Assembly (NCBI RefSeq): GCF_009429125.1
Contig: NZ_CP045529.1
Coordinates: 2,914,001 to 2,978,000, forward strand
Origin: Luteimicrobium xylanilyticum
GTDB taxonomy: Bacteria; Actinomycetota; Actinomycetes; Actinomycetales; Cellulomonadaceae
Length of the DNA stretch: 64,000 nt
Direction: 5' to 3'
Shown here: positions 16,428-25,577 of the stretch, piece by piece
How positions within the stretch are numbered: position 1 is the first letter of the stretch
Layout of the letters: each line of letters starts with the position of its first letter
Made by a program: the position numbers and the translations under genes
The notes under the pieces: model-generated
What the model was told of the DNA's origin: nothing
Database searches by the model: none
Seen by the model: only the letters and a program-made list of their open reading frames with translations

Positions 16428-18401
16428 ATGCCCGTTGAATTCCGGGTCGAGTCCGTCGAGTGGGAGCGGGTCAACCTGACCTTCGACCTCCGCATCGCGT
16501 GGACGCCCAGCACGGGAGGGCAGCCGGAGCCGGTGGTCCCCACCCCTGTCACGGTCGACGACGTGGCCACCGTGCCGTCCGACGTCATCGAGCTCGAGGA
16601 TGTCGACGAAGGCCCCGGTGGCGCCGAAGGCGACGACGCTGGTCAGGACGTCGCCGCGGCAGACGGCAGCCGCGTCGTCCCCTCAGCGATGCCAGAGCTC
16701 GCGACGACCGCCGACGACACGATCCCGCCCCAGCTCGTCCGGATCTTCATCCGAGACACCAAGCAGACGCACCGCGTGAGCTGGTCCTCGCTGGGCGACG
16801 GCAGATACCGCGTGGCGATCAATCTCAGCAACTTCGCCAACAGGGCGTTCATCCCACGGGGTACCTGGAAGTTCTACGCCAGGCTCGACTCCGGCGCGGA
16901 GGTCGGCGGCGTCTGGGACCTCGATCGACTCGACGAGCTGGAGTCGCTGACGCGTGTCTTCCTGTTCGCAGGCAACCGGGAAGCCTTCACCGTCTCGTTC
17001 GGCCTGACCGAGGACGACACCAATCCTCTGTTCGCGATGCGCGCCTACAGCTTCGCCCGCAAGTCGGGTGGCGGCCGAAAGAAGAAGGGCGGGCCGGTCC
17101 GGCGAGCCCGCCGCTCGGTCAAGAACCTCACGTCGCTGAGCCGGCGACGCCAGCTTGCACAGCTCATCTACGACCGCACGGCCCAGGCTGAGCATGCTCA
17201 ACGGTCCGTCCGCAAGGCTGCAGGAAAGTCGGTCAGGCCTCGCGTGCTCTTCGCCTCCGAGATGCGTGCCGGCCTGGAGGGCAACCTGCTCGCTGTCCGC
17301 GACCGCCTCGTCGAGCGTGGGTTGGACCAGCGGCTCGACCTGCGCTATTCCTTCCGGACGTCGCGCACCGCGACGAGCCGAAGCTTTCTCTCGGTCGTAC
17401 AGGAGCTTGCCCGTGCGGACATCGTGCTGATCGACGACTACTTCCCCCCGCTCGAGAAGCTCAAGCTGAAGCCCGGCTGCCGGATCATCCAGGTGTGGCA
17501 CGCAGGGAGCGGCTTCAAGAGCGTCGGCTTCAGCCGGTTCGGCAAGTTCGGCTCGCCCGGTCTCACCAACGCACACCGCGCGTACACCTATGCGATCACG
17601 GCGTCGCACCATCTCAAGCACGTGTACGCGGAGGTGTTCGGCATCGAGGAGGAGGCAGTCATCCCCACCGGCCTCCCCCGCATCGACACCTTCCTCGACC
17701 CGGTCGCCCAGGAGCACGCACGGTCCGAGGTCTACACCGAGTTCCCCGCGCTCCGTAGCAAGCGGGTAATCATGTTCGCGCCCACGTTCCGAGGACGCGG
17801 CGCGAACCAGGCTTACTACGACTACTCGCAGATCGATTTCCAGGCGCTCTACGACCTGTGCGGTGACGACACCGTGGTGGCGTTCAGGATGCACCATTTC
17901 ATCCACGAGCCGGTGCCGATCCCGGACTCCATGCGCGACCGATTCATCGACGTCGCCTCCTACCGCAACGGCAACAATCTGCTCTTGGTGACGGACGTGC
18001 TCGTCACCGACTACTCGTCGATAATCTTCGAGTTCTCGCTGCTCGACCGGCCGATGCTCTTCTTCGCGTATGACGAGCAGGTCTACAGCGCGGTGCGGGG
18101 ATTCCACCGCCCCTACGAGGAGACCGCGCCGGGGAAGGTCTGCCACACGTTCGACGAGCTTCTCGAAGCGATCCGCGACCAGGACTTCGAGCTCGAACGC
18201 ACGGAGGCGTTCCGCGCCGAGAACTTCGACGTCATCGACACCCACTCGTCCGACCGGGTCATCGACTGGCTCATCCTCGGCGACCCGCCCGCCTCGGCCG
18301 TCGCCGTCGAGCCCGTCGAAGCTCCGAACCCGAACCGAGCCGTGACCACCGGGACCAGCGCCCTGGTTCCTGCAGTCCTGACAGAACGGAGCGGGTCGTG
18401 A
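16428..18401 (+). CDS. Polyol-phosphate polymerase, TarL/TagF-like, with N-terminal beta domain
   Basis: The 657-residue protein has an N-terminal all-beta region (about residues 1-210, containing an acidic low-complexity stretch near 45-85) followed by a basic segment and the phosphotransferase domain. The latter shows VWHAGSGFKSVGFSR, IPTGLPRIDTF, FAPTFRGRG, FRMHHFIHEP and TDYSSIIFEFSLLDRP, the arrangement seen in TarL/TarK ribitol-phosphate polymerases and TagF. The ATG at 16428 has GAGAGGA eight bases upstream; the longer frame to 16311 has no such support. Its stop overlaps the start of a TarI-like cytidylyltransferase gene, which argues for CDP-ribitol as donor, though this link is contextual. 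It begins the plus-strand operon 16428-20181. Confidence 0.83.
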   Translation: MPVEFRVESVEWERVNLTFDLRIAWTPSTGGQPEPVVPTPVTVDDVATVPSDVIELEDVDEGPGGAEGDDAGQDVAAADGSRVVPSAMPELATTADDTIPPQLVRIFIRDTKQTHRVSWSSLGDGRYRVAINLSNFANRAFIPRGTWKFYARLDSGAEVGGVWDLDRLDELESLTRVFLFAGNREAFTVSFGLTEDDTNPLFAMRAYSFARKSGGGRKKKGGPVRRARRSVKNLTSLSRRRQLAQLIYDRTAQAEHAQRSVRKAAGKSVRPRVLFASEMRAGLEGNLLAVRDRLVERGLDQRLDLRYSFRTSRTATSRSFLSVVQELARADIVLIDDYFPPLEKLKLKPGCRIIQVWHAGSGFKSVGFSRFGKFGSPGLTNAHRAYTYAITASHHLKHVYAEVFGIEEEAVIPTGLPRIDTFLDPVAQEHARSEVYTEFPALRSKRVIMFAPTFRGRGANQAYYDYSQIDFQALYDLCGDDTVVAFRMHHFIHEPVPIPDSMRDRFIDVASYRNGNNLLLVTDVLVTDYSSIIFEFSLLDRPMLFFAYDEQVYSAVRGFHRPYEETAPGKVCHTFDELLEAIRDQDFELERTEAFRAENFDVIDTHSSDRVIDWLILGDPPASAVAVEPVEAPNPNRAVTTGTSALVPAVLTERSGS

Positions 18402-19126
18402 TGAACGTCGCCGTCGTCTTCGCCGGCGGGATCGGCTCGCGGATGAACAGCCGGGCGCTCCCCAAGCAGTTCCTCGAGATCCATGGCAAGCCCATCCTCG
18501 TCCACACCCTCGAGAAGTTCGAGAACCACCCCGAGATCGAGGCGATCGCGCTCGCCATCCTGCCGGAATGGCGCGAGCACGCCGAGAGGATCGTGCGACG
18601 CCACGAGCTCACCAAGGTGCGCTGGATCGTCAACGGAGGAAGCACCGGTCAGGAGTCACGCCACCGGGCGCTACGCGCCGTCGCCGCGGACGTCGAGGAT
18701 CCGAGCGACGTCGTCGTCCTCGTCCATGACGGCGTACGGCCTCTCATCACGGCGGAGCTGCTCTCGGAGAACATCGCCGTCGCGCGGGAGCACGGCAACG
18801 CGATCACGTGCACGAAGTTCAACGAGACAGTCGCAGTGAGCGCCGACGACACGATCTCGGACGTCATCCCCCGCGAGCACATCTACGCCGCTCAGGCGCC
18901 ACAGACGTTCCATCTGGACGAGATCCTGAGCCTCTACGACGACGCCGTCGCGCAAGGAGAGCACGACTCGATCGACTCCTGCACCCTTATGCAGTCCCAC
19001 GGCCGCACGCTGTACCGGGTCGACGGGCCGCGCTCGAACATCAAGATCACGACGGCGGAGGACTTCTACGTGTGCCGCACCTACTTCGACCTCCTGGAGA
19101 CCCAGCAGATCGTGGGGCTCGGATGA
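18401..19126 (+). CDS. tarI: IspD/TarI-family cytidylyltransferase (probable ribitol-5-phosphate cytidylyltransferase)
   Basis: The protein is a single IspD-like nucleotidyltransferase. FAGGIGSRMNSRALPKQFLE carries the CTP-binding loop and essential lysine, LVHDGVRPLI the conserved Asp-Gly-hydrophobic-Arg-Pro motif, and NIKITTAEDF the C-terminal lysine motif. IspD makes CDP-methylerythritol and TarI makes CDP-ribitol; the location between a TarL-like polymerase and a wall-polymer epimerase favours the TarI role. The ATG at 18401 shares one base with the upstream TGA and has GGAG nine bases before; a GTG at 18398 is possible. The stop overlaps the next start (ATGA). A second, more divergent family member lies at 24888. 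Confidence 0.8.
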   Translation: MNVAVVFAGGIGSRMNSRALPKQFLEIHGKPILVHTLEKFENHPEIEAIALAILPEWREHAERIVRRHELTKVRWIVNGGSTGQESRHRALRAVAADVEDPSDVVVLVHDGVRPLITAELLSENIAVAREHGNAITCTKFNETVAVSADDTISDVIPREHIYAAQAPQTFHLDEILSLYDDAVAQGEHDSIDSCTLMQSHGRTLYRVDGPRSNIKITTAEDFYVCRTYFDLLETQQIVGLG

Positions 19127-20181
19127 TGCGCGCGCCCGTGCCTGTCATCGCACAGGACGTCCAGGAGATCCTCGCCCGTGACCTCCCGTGGCACGAGCTT
19201 GACGGCGCGACCGTCCTCGTGACCGGCGCCAACGGGATGCTCCCGTCGTACGCCCTGCACACCCTTCTCGGACTGAACGACACCCGCGACGCAGGGCTTC
19301 ACGTCATCGGGCTGGTGCGGGACGAGGCGAAGGCACGCCGGATCCTCGGCTCGACCGTCGACCGACCCGATTTCCAGCTGCTCGCCACGGACGTGAGTCG
19401 ACTGGCCGACGTGGACGGCCCCCTCGACATGGTGATTCACGGCGCCAGTGCCGCACGCCCCACGCTCCACGCATCGGACCCCGTGAGCACGATCAAGGCC
19501 AACACGCTCGGCAGCTTCAATCTGCTCGACCTCGCCGTCGCCAAGCGCACCCGCCGCTTCGTCCTCATGTCGTCGTCCGAGGTCTACGGCGCGCAACCGG
19601 ACGATGTCCGTCTCATTCCTGAGCACTCCTACGGTGGCTTCGACATCTTGCTGCCCCGCGCGAGCTACTCCGAGGGGAAACGTGCGGCCGAGACCATCGC
19701 GAGCGTCTACGCGGCACAGCACGGTATCGACGCGCGGATCGTCCGGTTCGGCCACGTATACGGCCCTGGTATGGCGCTCGACGACGGCCGCGTCCAAGCG
19801 GACTTCGCCGCCAACGTCGTCCGTGGCGAGAACATCGTGCTCAACAGCGACGGGCGTGCGATGCGGACCTACACGTACGTCGCGGACGCGGTGGCCGGCA
19901 TGTTCGTCGCCACGCTCGTCGGGACTGAGCGTGCCTACAACGTGGCCGACCCTGACGGCATGGTCAGCATCCGAGACCTCGCTCAGCACTTCGCGCAGGC
20001 TCGGCCGGAGAAGCACCTCGAACGGGTCTTCACGCACGCCGAGCACGCTGAAGAGCGGTCTTACAACACCAGCAAGTTCCTCGGTCTGGACAGCAGCAGG
20101 CTCGAAGCGCTGGGCTGGCGGCCTTCGGTCGATCTCGACACTGGGATCGACCGGATGCTCCGGAGCTTCGAAGAAGCGTGA
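19123..20181 (+). CDS. NAD-dependent epimerase/dehydratase (extended SDR)
   Basis: The protein is about 350 residues, the usual length for extended short-chain dehydrogenases that act on nucleotide sugars. It has an N-terminal nucleotide-binding loop VLVTGANGMLPSYA, a substrate-side ISS-like segment VLMSSSEVYGAQ, and the catalytic YSEGKRAAE (Tyr-x3-Lys). The third glycine of the usual GxxGxxG is proline, a variant I have seen described for some capsule-cluster members. GHVYGPGMALDDGRVQADF resembles UDP-glucuronate decarboxylases and dTDP-glucose dehydratases, but the sugar cannot be named. It starts at an ATG overlapping the cytidylyltransferase stop by four bases, so the three genes 16428-20181 are probably co-translated. 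It is followed by a strong hairpin. Confidence 0.78.
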   Translation: MMRAPVPVIAQDVQEILARDLPWHELDGATVLVTGANGMLPSYALHTLLGLNDTRDAGLHVIGLVRDEAKARRILGSTVDRPDFQLLATDVSRLADVDGPLDMVIHGASAARPTLHASDPVSTIKANTLGSFNLLDLAVAKRTRRFVLMSSSEVYGAQPDDVRLIPEHSYGGFDILLPRASYSEGKRAAETIASVYAAQHGIDARIVRFGHVYGPGMALDDGRVQADFAANVVRGENIVLNSDGRAMRTYTYVADAVAGMFVATLVGTERAYNVADPDGMVSIRDLAQHFAQARPEKHLERVFTHAEHAEERSYNTSKFLGLDSSRLEALGWRPSVDLDTGIDRMLRSFEEA

Positions 20182-20187
20182 CCAGGC

Positions 20188-20214
20188 GGCCCGCCGCGCA
20201 CGACGCGGCGGGCC
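20188..20214. terminator. Bidirectional hairpin between epimerase gene and tagH
   Basis: A perfect 11-base GC-only inverted repeat (GGCCCGCCGCG and its complement) with a CACGA loop sits seven bases after the epimerase stop and seven bases before the tagH stop, between convergent genes. Confidence 0.75.
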
Positions 20215-20220
20215 TGCGCG

Positions 20221-21090
20221 CTACTTCTTCTTCGCCAGGCTCCGGGACTTGCGCAAGCTCTGGACGAACTCCTTGTAGCTCGCGCAGACCTCTTCAGTCG
20301 GCCCGTCCATCACGAGGCGCCCCTGGTGGAGCCAGAGCACGCGCGAGCATATCGCCTGGACGGTGGCGAGCGAGTGGCTCACGAGGAACACCGTGCCCGC
20401 ACCTTGCCGGATCTCGTCGATCCGCGCCTTGCTCTTCTCGCGGAACGACGCATCGCCGGTCGCGAGCGCCTCGTCGATCATGAGGATGTCGGGCGTAGCC
20501 GCGGTGGAGATCGCGAACCTGAGGCGCGCCCCCATCCCCGACGAGTACGCCTTCATCGGGAGGTACACGAAGTCGCCGATCCCCGCGAACTCCACGATGT
20601 CGTCCATGCGCTGCTGGACCTCGCTCCTGCTGAGGCCGAGCGCGAGGCCGCCGATCATGATGTTCCGCTCGCCGGTGAGGTCGCCCATCAGGACAGCGTT
20701 GACGCCGAGCAGGGACGGCTCGCCTGCGACATAGACCGAGCCCTTGGTCGGCGGGATGAGCCCCGCGACCGCACGGAGAAGCGTGCTCTTGCCCGAGCCG
20801 TTGATCCCGACGATCCCGATGGACTCGCCGTGGTGCGCGACGAAGGTCACGTCGCGCACGGCACGCACTTGCTGGACAGCGCCGACGTGCCCGCTCCTAC
20901 GCCCCACGACCCGTTGGAGCCTTCGTCCGCTCGACTCGTCCGAGGTGCCCAGCTTCTTCCCGCCGAAGACACGGTAGGTGATGTCGAGGTGGTCGACGAC
21001 GAGCGACGGTCCTCCGATCTCCCTCGTGGCTGGCGCCCAGCCCTCCAGGTCCTCGGGGTCGACCTCGAAGTCCAGCTCCGCGTCAGTCAC
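20221..21090 (-). CDS. tagH: Teichoic acid ABC exporter, ATP-binding subunit
   Basis: The protein powers export of the finished polymer across the membrane with the TagG permease encoded just upstream. It shows Walker A GINGSGKSTLLRA, the ABC signature AYSSGMGARLRFAIS, Walker B ILMIDEALATGD, and the switch histidine in LVSHSLATVQ. These sequences and the N-terminal THLDITYRVFGG-like segment place it in the TagH/Wzt polysaccharide group. The C-terminus stops soon after the nucleotide-binding domain, so the extra carbohydrate-binding domain of some Wzt proteins is absent. I choose the GTG at 21090, with GAGAGGAG about ten bases upstream and an 8-base overlap with the tagG stop, over the longer frame to 21213. 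Confidence 0.88.
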   Translation of the reverse strand: MTDAELDFEVDPEDLEGWAPATREIGGPSLVVDHLDITYRVFGGKKLGTSDESSGRRLQRVVGRRSGHVGAVQQVRAVRDVTFVAHHGESIGIVGINGSGKSTLLRAVAGLIPPTKGSVYVAGEPSLLGVNAVLMGDLTGERNIMIGGLALGLSRSEVQQRMDDIVEFAGIGDFVYLPMKAYSSGMGARLRFAISTAATPDILMIDEALATGDASFREKSKARIDEIRQGAGTVFLVSHSLATVQAICSRVLWLHQGRLVMDGPTEEVCASYKEFVQSLRKSRSLAKKK

Positions 21091-22066
21091 GGCCGTAGCG
21101 CTCCTCTCCACGCCAGAAGTACAGGAAGCCACCGATCGCGAAGAGGGCAGCCCAGCCCACGCCCCACGCCCACGTCTGCCAGGTGAGTGGGATCGTCGGC
21201 TCGTGCAGCACACACGCGCGGGTCAGCTCGAGATAGACGGCGACCGGCTGCCTCTGGAGCACCCAGCCGACGCCGGGATGGTCCTTGAAGTAGTGGTCGA
21301 TGCTGAAGATCACACCGGAGGCGTACATCACGAAGCGCATCACGAAGCCGATGAGGTTCTGAATGTCGGGCGCTCGCGCGACCCAGCGCGCCATGATGAA
21401 GGCACAGCCCACATTGAAGAAGGCGAGCAGCATGATCGCGAGCGGGAGCAGCAGCCAGCGCCACGAGACAGGGACGTAGGCGAACTTCGGGAATTCTCCG
21501 AGGCCGGAGAGGTACGTCACGACGAGCATCACGACGAGAGCCGGCCCCAGCGTGACGAGCTCGGACAGCACGACCGAGATCGGCAGGACGGCTCGGGGAA
21601 AGCGGACCGCCCGCACCAGGGACGTGTTACCGCGAATCGCCTTCCCGCCGCCACTGACCGCGTGCTCGAAGAAGCGGAACATGAAGGTCCCGACCAGGAT
21701 GAAGCCGATCGCGTTCTCGACACCGCGTGTGGTGTTGAGCACGATGCCGAAGATGATGATGTAGACGGCCGCGCTGAGCAGGGGCGTGAGCACCGACCAC
21801 GCCTGGCCGAGGTAGCTGTTCCGGTTGCGGGCGTACGCCTTCGAGGAGGAGAGCTCCCACAGAAACGCCCGGCGCGACCACAGGTCACGCAGATACTGAC
21901 CGAGCGGTGGTCGGACACCCATCGGTGCCAGTCCGGCGCTGACAGCGATCTGCCGCAGGGCTTCCGAGCTCTGCTCGGACACCATGGGCTCCGGAAGCAG
22001 GTCGGCCGGTGCCTCGCTGCCACGTTCGCGTGCAGCGGCGGCCGCCTTGCTGGGTGAGACAGTCAC
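21083..22066 (-). CDS. tagG: Teichoic acid ABC exporter, permease subunit
   Basis: An ABC-2 type permease of 327 residues with about six predicted membrane helices after a cytoplasmic N-terminus of some 90 residues. The conserved amphipathic entry LWSRRAFLWELSSSKAYARN, the helix VYIIIFGIVLN, and FIMARWVARAPDIQNLIGF fit the TagG/Wzm family. It pairs with TagH (overlap of eight bases) to move lipid-linked wall polymer outward. The GTG at 22066 has AGGA ten bases upstream. The tagGH pair is transcribed away from the large fusion gene at 22257; the 190-base gap between them should contain divergent promoters, but none could be called confidently. Confidence 0.88.
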   Translation of the reverse strand: MTVSPSKAAAAARERGSEAPADLLPEPMVSEQSSEALRQIAVSAGLAPMGVRPPLGQYLRDLWSRRAFLWELSSSKAYARNRNSYLGQAWSVLTPLLSAAVYIIIFGIVLNTTRGVENAIGFILVGTFMFRFFEHAVSGGGKAIRGNTSLVRAVRFPRAVLPISVVLSELVTLGPALVVMLVVTYLSGLGEFPKFAYVPVSWRWLLLPLAIMLLAFFNVGCAFIMARWVARAPDIQNLIGFVMRFVMYASGVIFSIDHYFKDHPGVGWVLQRQPVAVYLELTRACVLHEPTIPLTWQTWAWGVGWAALFAIGGFLYFWRGEERYGRD

Positions 22067-22256
22067 TGGGTGGGCTTCCTGAGGTCTGGATGAGAACGGA
22101 GCTCCCGGGCCGCATGGCCCGCAACCGACTTATCGTAGCCATCCTCGGTGGCGCCGCTGTGCATCCGTGCACCGCCGGGCAATAGACTCTGGCGAATCGT
22201 TCGTGCCCGACCCCGCATCCGAAGCACGACGCCAGCCGACTGCCAGGAGCCGATCC

Positions 22257-24860
22257 TTGCCCCGTCTTGCCAAGCTGCGCCGCGTCGCCGCCCAACGCCT
22301 TCCCATCGCGACCAAGGACCAGGTCCGAACCATCGAGGAAGTCACCACGACGTGGCGCGAGGCGTACGAGCGACTGTTGGCCGCCGTCGACAACCGTGCC
22401 GTCCGCAAGCCACCGAAGTCCGTTCCGCGACCCGACCCGGCCGTTCGCGTCCGTCGACGCGCTGAGGAAGCGGCCGGATCGTCCGTGCTCGTCGACCTGC
22501 GCCACGGCCGGTCGCTCACCGAGGTCTCGGTGGAGGCGGTCCGCGAGATGCTCGCCAAGCGCAGGGTTGCCGACGCCCAGGCGCTGGCCGCCTCGTGCGA
22601 GGCGCACCAGGAGACCAGGGAGCTCGGACGCCTTCTGACGGCAATAGTCGCCTCCAACGAGTCCCACCATGGGCTCGCTGTCCACGCGTTCGGGGACCTG
22701 CCGAGCAGCACCCGAATCGCGCACGCGCCGGTCCAGTACTTCGCGAGCCTCTTCGCGACCGATCCTGCCCGCGGTGCGGCCGAGGTCGGAGGCCTCGCCT
22801 CCGATCCGACGCTGTTCCCGGCCGCCACCTGGTTCGAGATCCTCAAGCGGGTCTTCCTCACGGGGGACATCGAGCTGACCTCGAGGGTGCACGCGAACGT
22901 CGTCGCGCAGCACGACGCGAACCCGCGCGCCTGGAAGAACGGTTCCACGGAGCTGGCCTGGATCGACCGCTGGATCGGCGCGGGACGAAACCGCACCGCC
23001 CCGCCTCCTGCTGCTGGCCGCGTCTCGTTCGGGCTCGTCGACTACATCCAGCCTGGCCGCGCCCGCGCCTCGCAGAACATCGGGGACCAGGTGCAGACTC
23101 TTGCATCGCTCGGCCACGTCGTGCGCCACCAGGACCTAAGGTTCCACGGGGACGCCGACGTGGTCGACTTCGTCGAGCGGATGCAGGCCCGGGTCCGGCC
23201 CGAGCTGCGCCTGGAGGGCACAGCAGCCGAGGTCGAGCTGTTCACCGTGGACCGGGACTCCTCCACCTACCAGGAATTCCCGGAGAACACCTGGCTACTC
23301 GAGTTCGGGTGGCACATGCATGCCCTCTTCGGGCTCGACGTGTACGACTTCCCGCTCCACCCGAACCTCAACCCGATCTTCGTCTCGTTCCACTGCAGCA
23401 AGCGCGCCCTGCTGTCGCCGCAGGCCATCGACTACCTCAAGGCACATGGCCCGATCGGGTGCCGTGACTGGACCACCGTCGACCTGCTCCTCTCGCTCGA
23501 CGTCCCCGCCTTCTTCTCCGGCTGCTTGACCACCACTGTCGACACGGTCTTTCCCCCCCTCGACCACAAGCCCTCCCCCGCCACGGTCTACGTCGACGTC
23601 GCCCGCAGCCCGGTCCCACCAGGCCACGAGAACGTGCGGCAGTCCTACGGCGAGGTCAAGAAGCGGACCTTCGCAGAGAACATGCAGGACGCGGTCGACC
23701 TTCTCGAGCGCTACCGGACCGGCTACACGGACGTCGTCACCACCCGCCTGCACTGCTACCTTCCGACGACGTCGCTCGGCCTGAAGGTCGCCTTCGAGCC
23801 CAAGAACAACGCCGACGTTCGCTTCAACGGACTGTTCCGGCTGGACACGCAGCACTTCGACGCCATCCGCGTGAAGATGCGGGATCGCCTACGGCCAGTG
23901 CTTGAGGCGGTCTTCGCTGGGGCCCCACGTGACGAGGTGTACGCCCTGTGGCGCAAGCTGGTCGCCCCGGAGGTGGCCGAAGCCCGCGCACGGCACGAAC
24001 GCCCGGCCCCGGTCGACCCCGCCGGCGCCCGTCTGGCCGCCGCAGCACGTGCGCTCGCGCCCTCGGCTCCGGCACCGGCGGAGACCGCCGGAGCCGTCGA
24101 CGTCGTACTCACCCCGACCGTGGCCGAACGGGCGCGTCTCACTGGGGTGCTCGCGAGCGCCGCCGCTCACACATCGAGGCCCGTCCGTGCCTGGGTCGTC
24201 GGGCGCTTCGGTGGAGCGCCACCCACGCTCGACGTCCCCGGTGTCGAGCTGCACTGGGTCGACACCACCGGCCTCGGTTCGCCCGGCACGGTTCGTGCCG
24301 GAGAACGTGCCCTCGATCGCGCCGCACTCTCCGAGCTCGTCCCCGTCGACCGGGCGGTCCTGCTGCCTGTAGACGCGGTCGTCACGAGCGACCTTGCGGA
24401 GCTTGCTGCGCTCGACCTCGGAGGATCGCTCGTCGCTGCCCGGACCGCCTCGGCTGCCGGGACCAGCGGCTTCGGCGTCCTGTACGGGGCGACTCGGCAG
24501 CTCGACGACGCCCCGGACACCGCGTACGAGTTCTACCGGCGCATTCACCAGCGTCACGTGTTCGACTTCGACGCCTACGACACGGGCGTCCTCGTGCTCG
24601 ACCTGGATGCGCTCCGCACGCGCGGAGCCGCGGGGCAGATGCTCGCGACGATGCGCGCCTACCGGATCGATGATCGCGCAGCGCTCCACTGGTACCTCGG
24701 GCCCGATCGCGCCGAGCTCGATGCCGCATGGGCCTATGTCCCCACGCGTGAGTGGGTCGCCGAGCCGCGGCTCTGGCACTGGGCGGACAGCACGAAGCCT
24801 TGGTCCGAGAACTACAGCACGGGCAAGGAGCTCTGGCGCAGCTCCGCCGACGTCCGCTGA
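22257..24860 (+). CDS. Fusion of polysaccharide pyruvyltransferase and GT8-like glycosyltransferase
   Basis: The 867-residue protein has a helical N-terminal region (about 1-245), a pyruvyltransferase-like middle (about 255-590: GLVDYIQPGRARASQNIGDQ, PIGCRDWTTVDLL, TTRLHCYLPTTSLGLKVAFE) and, after an Ala/Pro-rich linker near 620-640, a C-terminal domain with GT8 features (DRAVLLPVDAVVTSDLAEL, FDFDAYDTGVLVLDLDAL, ending LWHWADSTKPW). GT8 enzymes are retaining glycosyltransferases; their DxD equivalent here would be the PVDAVV segment, which is weak. The longest frame starts at a GTG at 22167, but TTG at 22257 has a perfect AGGAG seven bases upstream and I prefer it. It leads the plus-strand operon through 28065. 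A single protein that adds a sugar and then pyruvylates it is plausible but inferred. Confidence 0.75.
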   Translation: MPRLAKLRRVAAQRLPIATKDQVRTIEEVTTTWREAYERLLAAVDNRAVRKPPKSVPRPDPAVRVRRRAEEAAGSSVLVDLRHGRSLTEVSVEAVREMLAKRRVADAQALAASCEAHQETRELGRLLTAIVASNESHHGLAVHAFGDLPSSTRIAHAPVQYFASLFATDPARGAAEVGGLASDPTLFPAATWFEILKRVFLTGDIELTSRVHANVVAQHDANPRAWKNGSTELAWIDRWIGAGRNRTAPPPAAGRVSFGLVDYIQPGRARASQNIGDQVQTLASLGHVVRHQDLRFHGDADVVDFVERMQARVRPELRLEGTAAEVELFTVDRDSSTYQEFPENTWLLEFGWHMHALFGLDVYDFPLHPNLNPIFVSFHCSKRALLSPQAIDYLKAHGPIGCRDWTTVDLLLSLDVPAFFSGCLTTTVDTVFPPLDHKPSPATVYVDVARSPVPPGHENVRQSYGEVKKRTFAENMQDAVDLLERYRTGYTDVVTTRLHCYLPTTSLGLKVAFEPKNNADVRFNGLFRLDTQHFDAIRVKMRDRLRPVLEAVFAGAPRDEVYALWRKLVAPEVAEARARHERPAPVDPAGARLAAAARALAPSAPAPAETAGAVDVVLTPTVAERARLTGVLASAAAHTSRPVRAWVVGRFGGAPPTLDVPGVELHWVDTTGLGSPGTVRAGERALDRAALSELVPVDRAVLLPVDAVVTSDLAELAALDLGGSLVAARTASAAGTSGFGVLYGATRQLDDAPDTAYEFYRRIHQRHVFDFDAYDTGVLVLDLDALRTRGAAGQMLATMRAYRIDDRAALHWYLGPDRAELDAAWAYVPTREWVAEPRLWHWADSTKPWSENYSTGKELWRSSADVR

Positions 24861-24887
24861 CCCGCACGACCGACGGAAGGACAAGTC

Positions 24888-25577
24888 ATGTACACGTTGC
24901 TCCTCCTCAACGGCGGCATCGGCGCCCGCGTCGCCGCAGGGCAGCCCAAGCAACTCATCAAGGTCCGCGGAATCCCGATCCTCGTCTACTCCCTCGTGGC
25001 CGCCGACGCCGTCCCCGAGATCGACCAGATCGTCCTCAACTACCCGGACGGCTGGCGCGACGACGTCGAGCGGATCGTCCGGGCGTACGCGATCAAGACA
25101 CCGGTGACCTACGTCGAGGCTGGTCTCACCAGGCACGACTCGGTCGCGAAGATGCTGAGTTCCGCCACGAACGACGACGTCCTCGTCCACGAGTCCGCGA
25201 GGCCGCTCGTCTCGTCGTCGGACTTCGCCGCTCTGATCGCAGATCCGAGCCCCAACGTCTCGCTCATGCTGGAGATCCCGTTCACCGTTGCCCCGGTCGA
25301 CCCGGAGACGCGCACCGTGACCGGGTATCTCGAGCGCTCAAGCCTCCGCAACGTGCAGCTCCCGCAGAAGTTCGCCAAGGCGGACCTGATCGCTGCCCAC
25401 GACCAGGCGGCCGCCGACGGGCGGACCTTCACCGAGGACGCCACGATGGTCGCGGTCTCGGGCCACGAGGTTCGGTTCATCGACGGGCACGACCGCAACA
25501 TCAAGGTGACAACCCCGACCGACGTGCGGCTCGCGACCAACCTGCTCACGAACGACGAGGAGGGTTGGGATGAGTAG
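24888..25577 (+). CDS. IspD-family cytidylyltransferase, Acs1/Bcs1 N-domain type
   Basis: This 229-residue enzyme shares the IspD fold: LLNGGIGARVAAGQPKQLIK is a variant CTP-binding loop that keeps the PKQ lysine, LVHESARPLVSSSDF replaces the usual D-G-x-R-P with E-S-A-R-P, and NIKVTTPTDVRLA supplies the C-terminal lysine. In Haemophilus Acs1/Bcs1 such a domain is fused to a reductase, and together they make CDP-ribitol from ribulose-5-phosphate. Here the reductase is the next gene, overlapping by eight bases, so the pair looks like the split form. AAGGA lies about six bases before the ATG. Another CDP-polyol than ribitol is possible given the altered motifs. Confidence 0.75.
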   Translation: MYTLLLLNGGIGARVAAGQPKQLIKVRGIPILVYSLVAADAVPEIDQIVLNYPDGWRDDVERIVRAYAIKTPVTYVEAGLTRHDSVAKMLSSATNDDVLVHESARPLVSSSDFAALIADPSPNVSLMLEIPFTVAPVDPETRTVTGYLERSSLRNVQLPQKFAKADLIAAHDQAAADGRTFTEDATMVAVSGHEVRFIDGHDRNIKVTTPTDVRLATNLLTNDEEGWDE

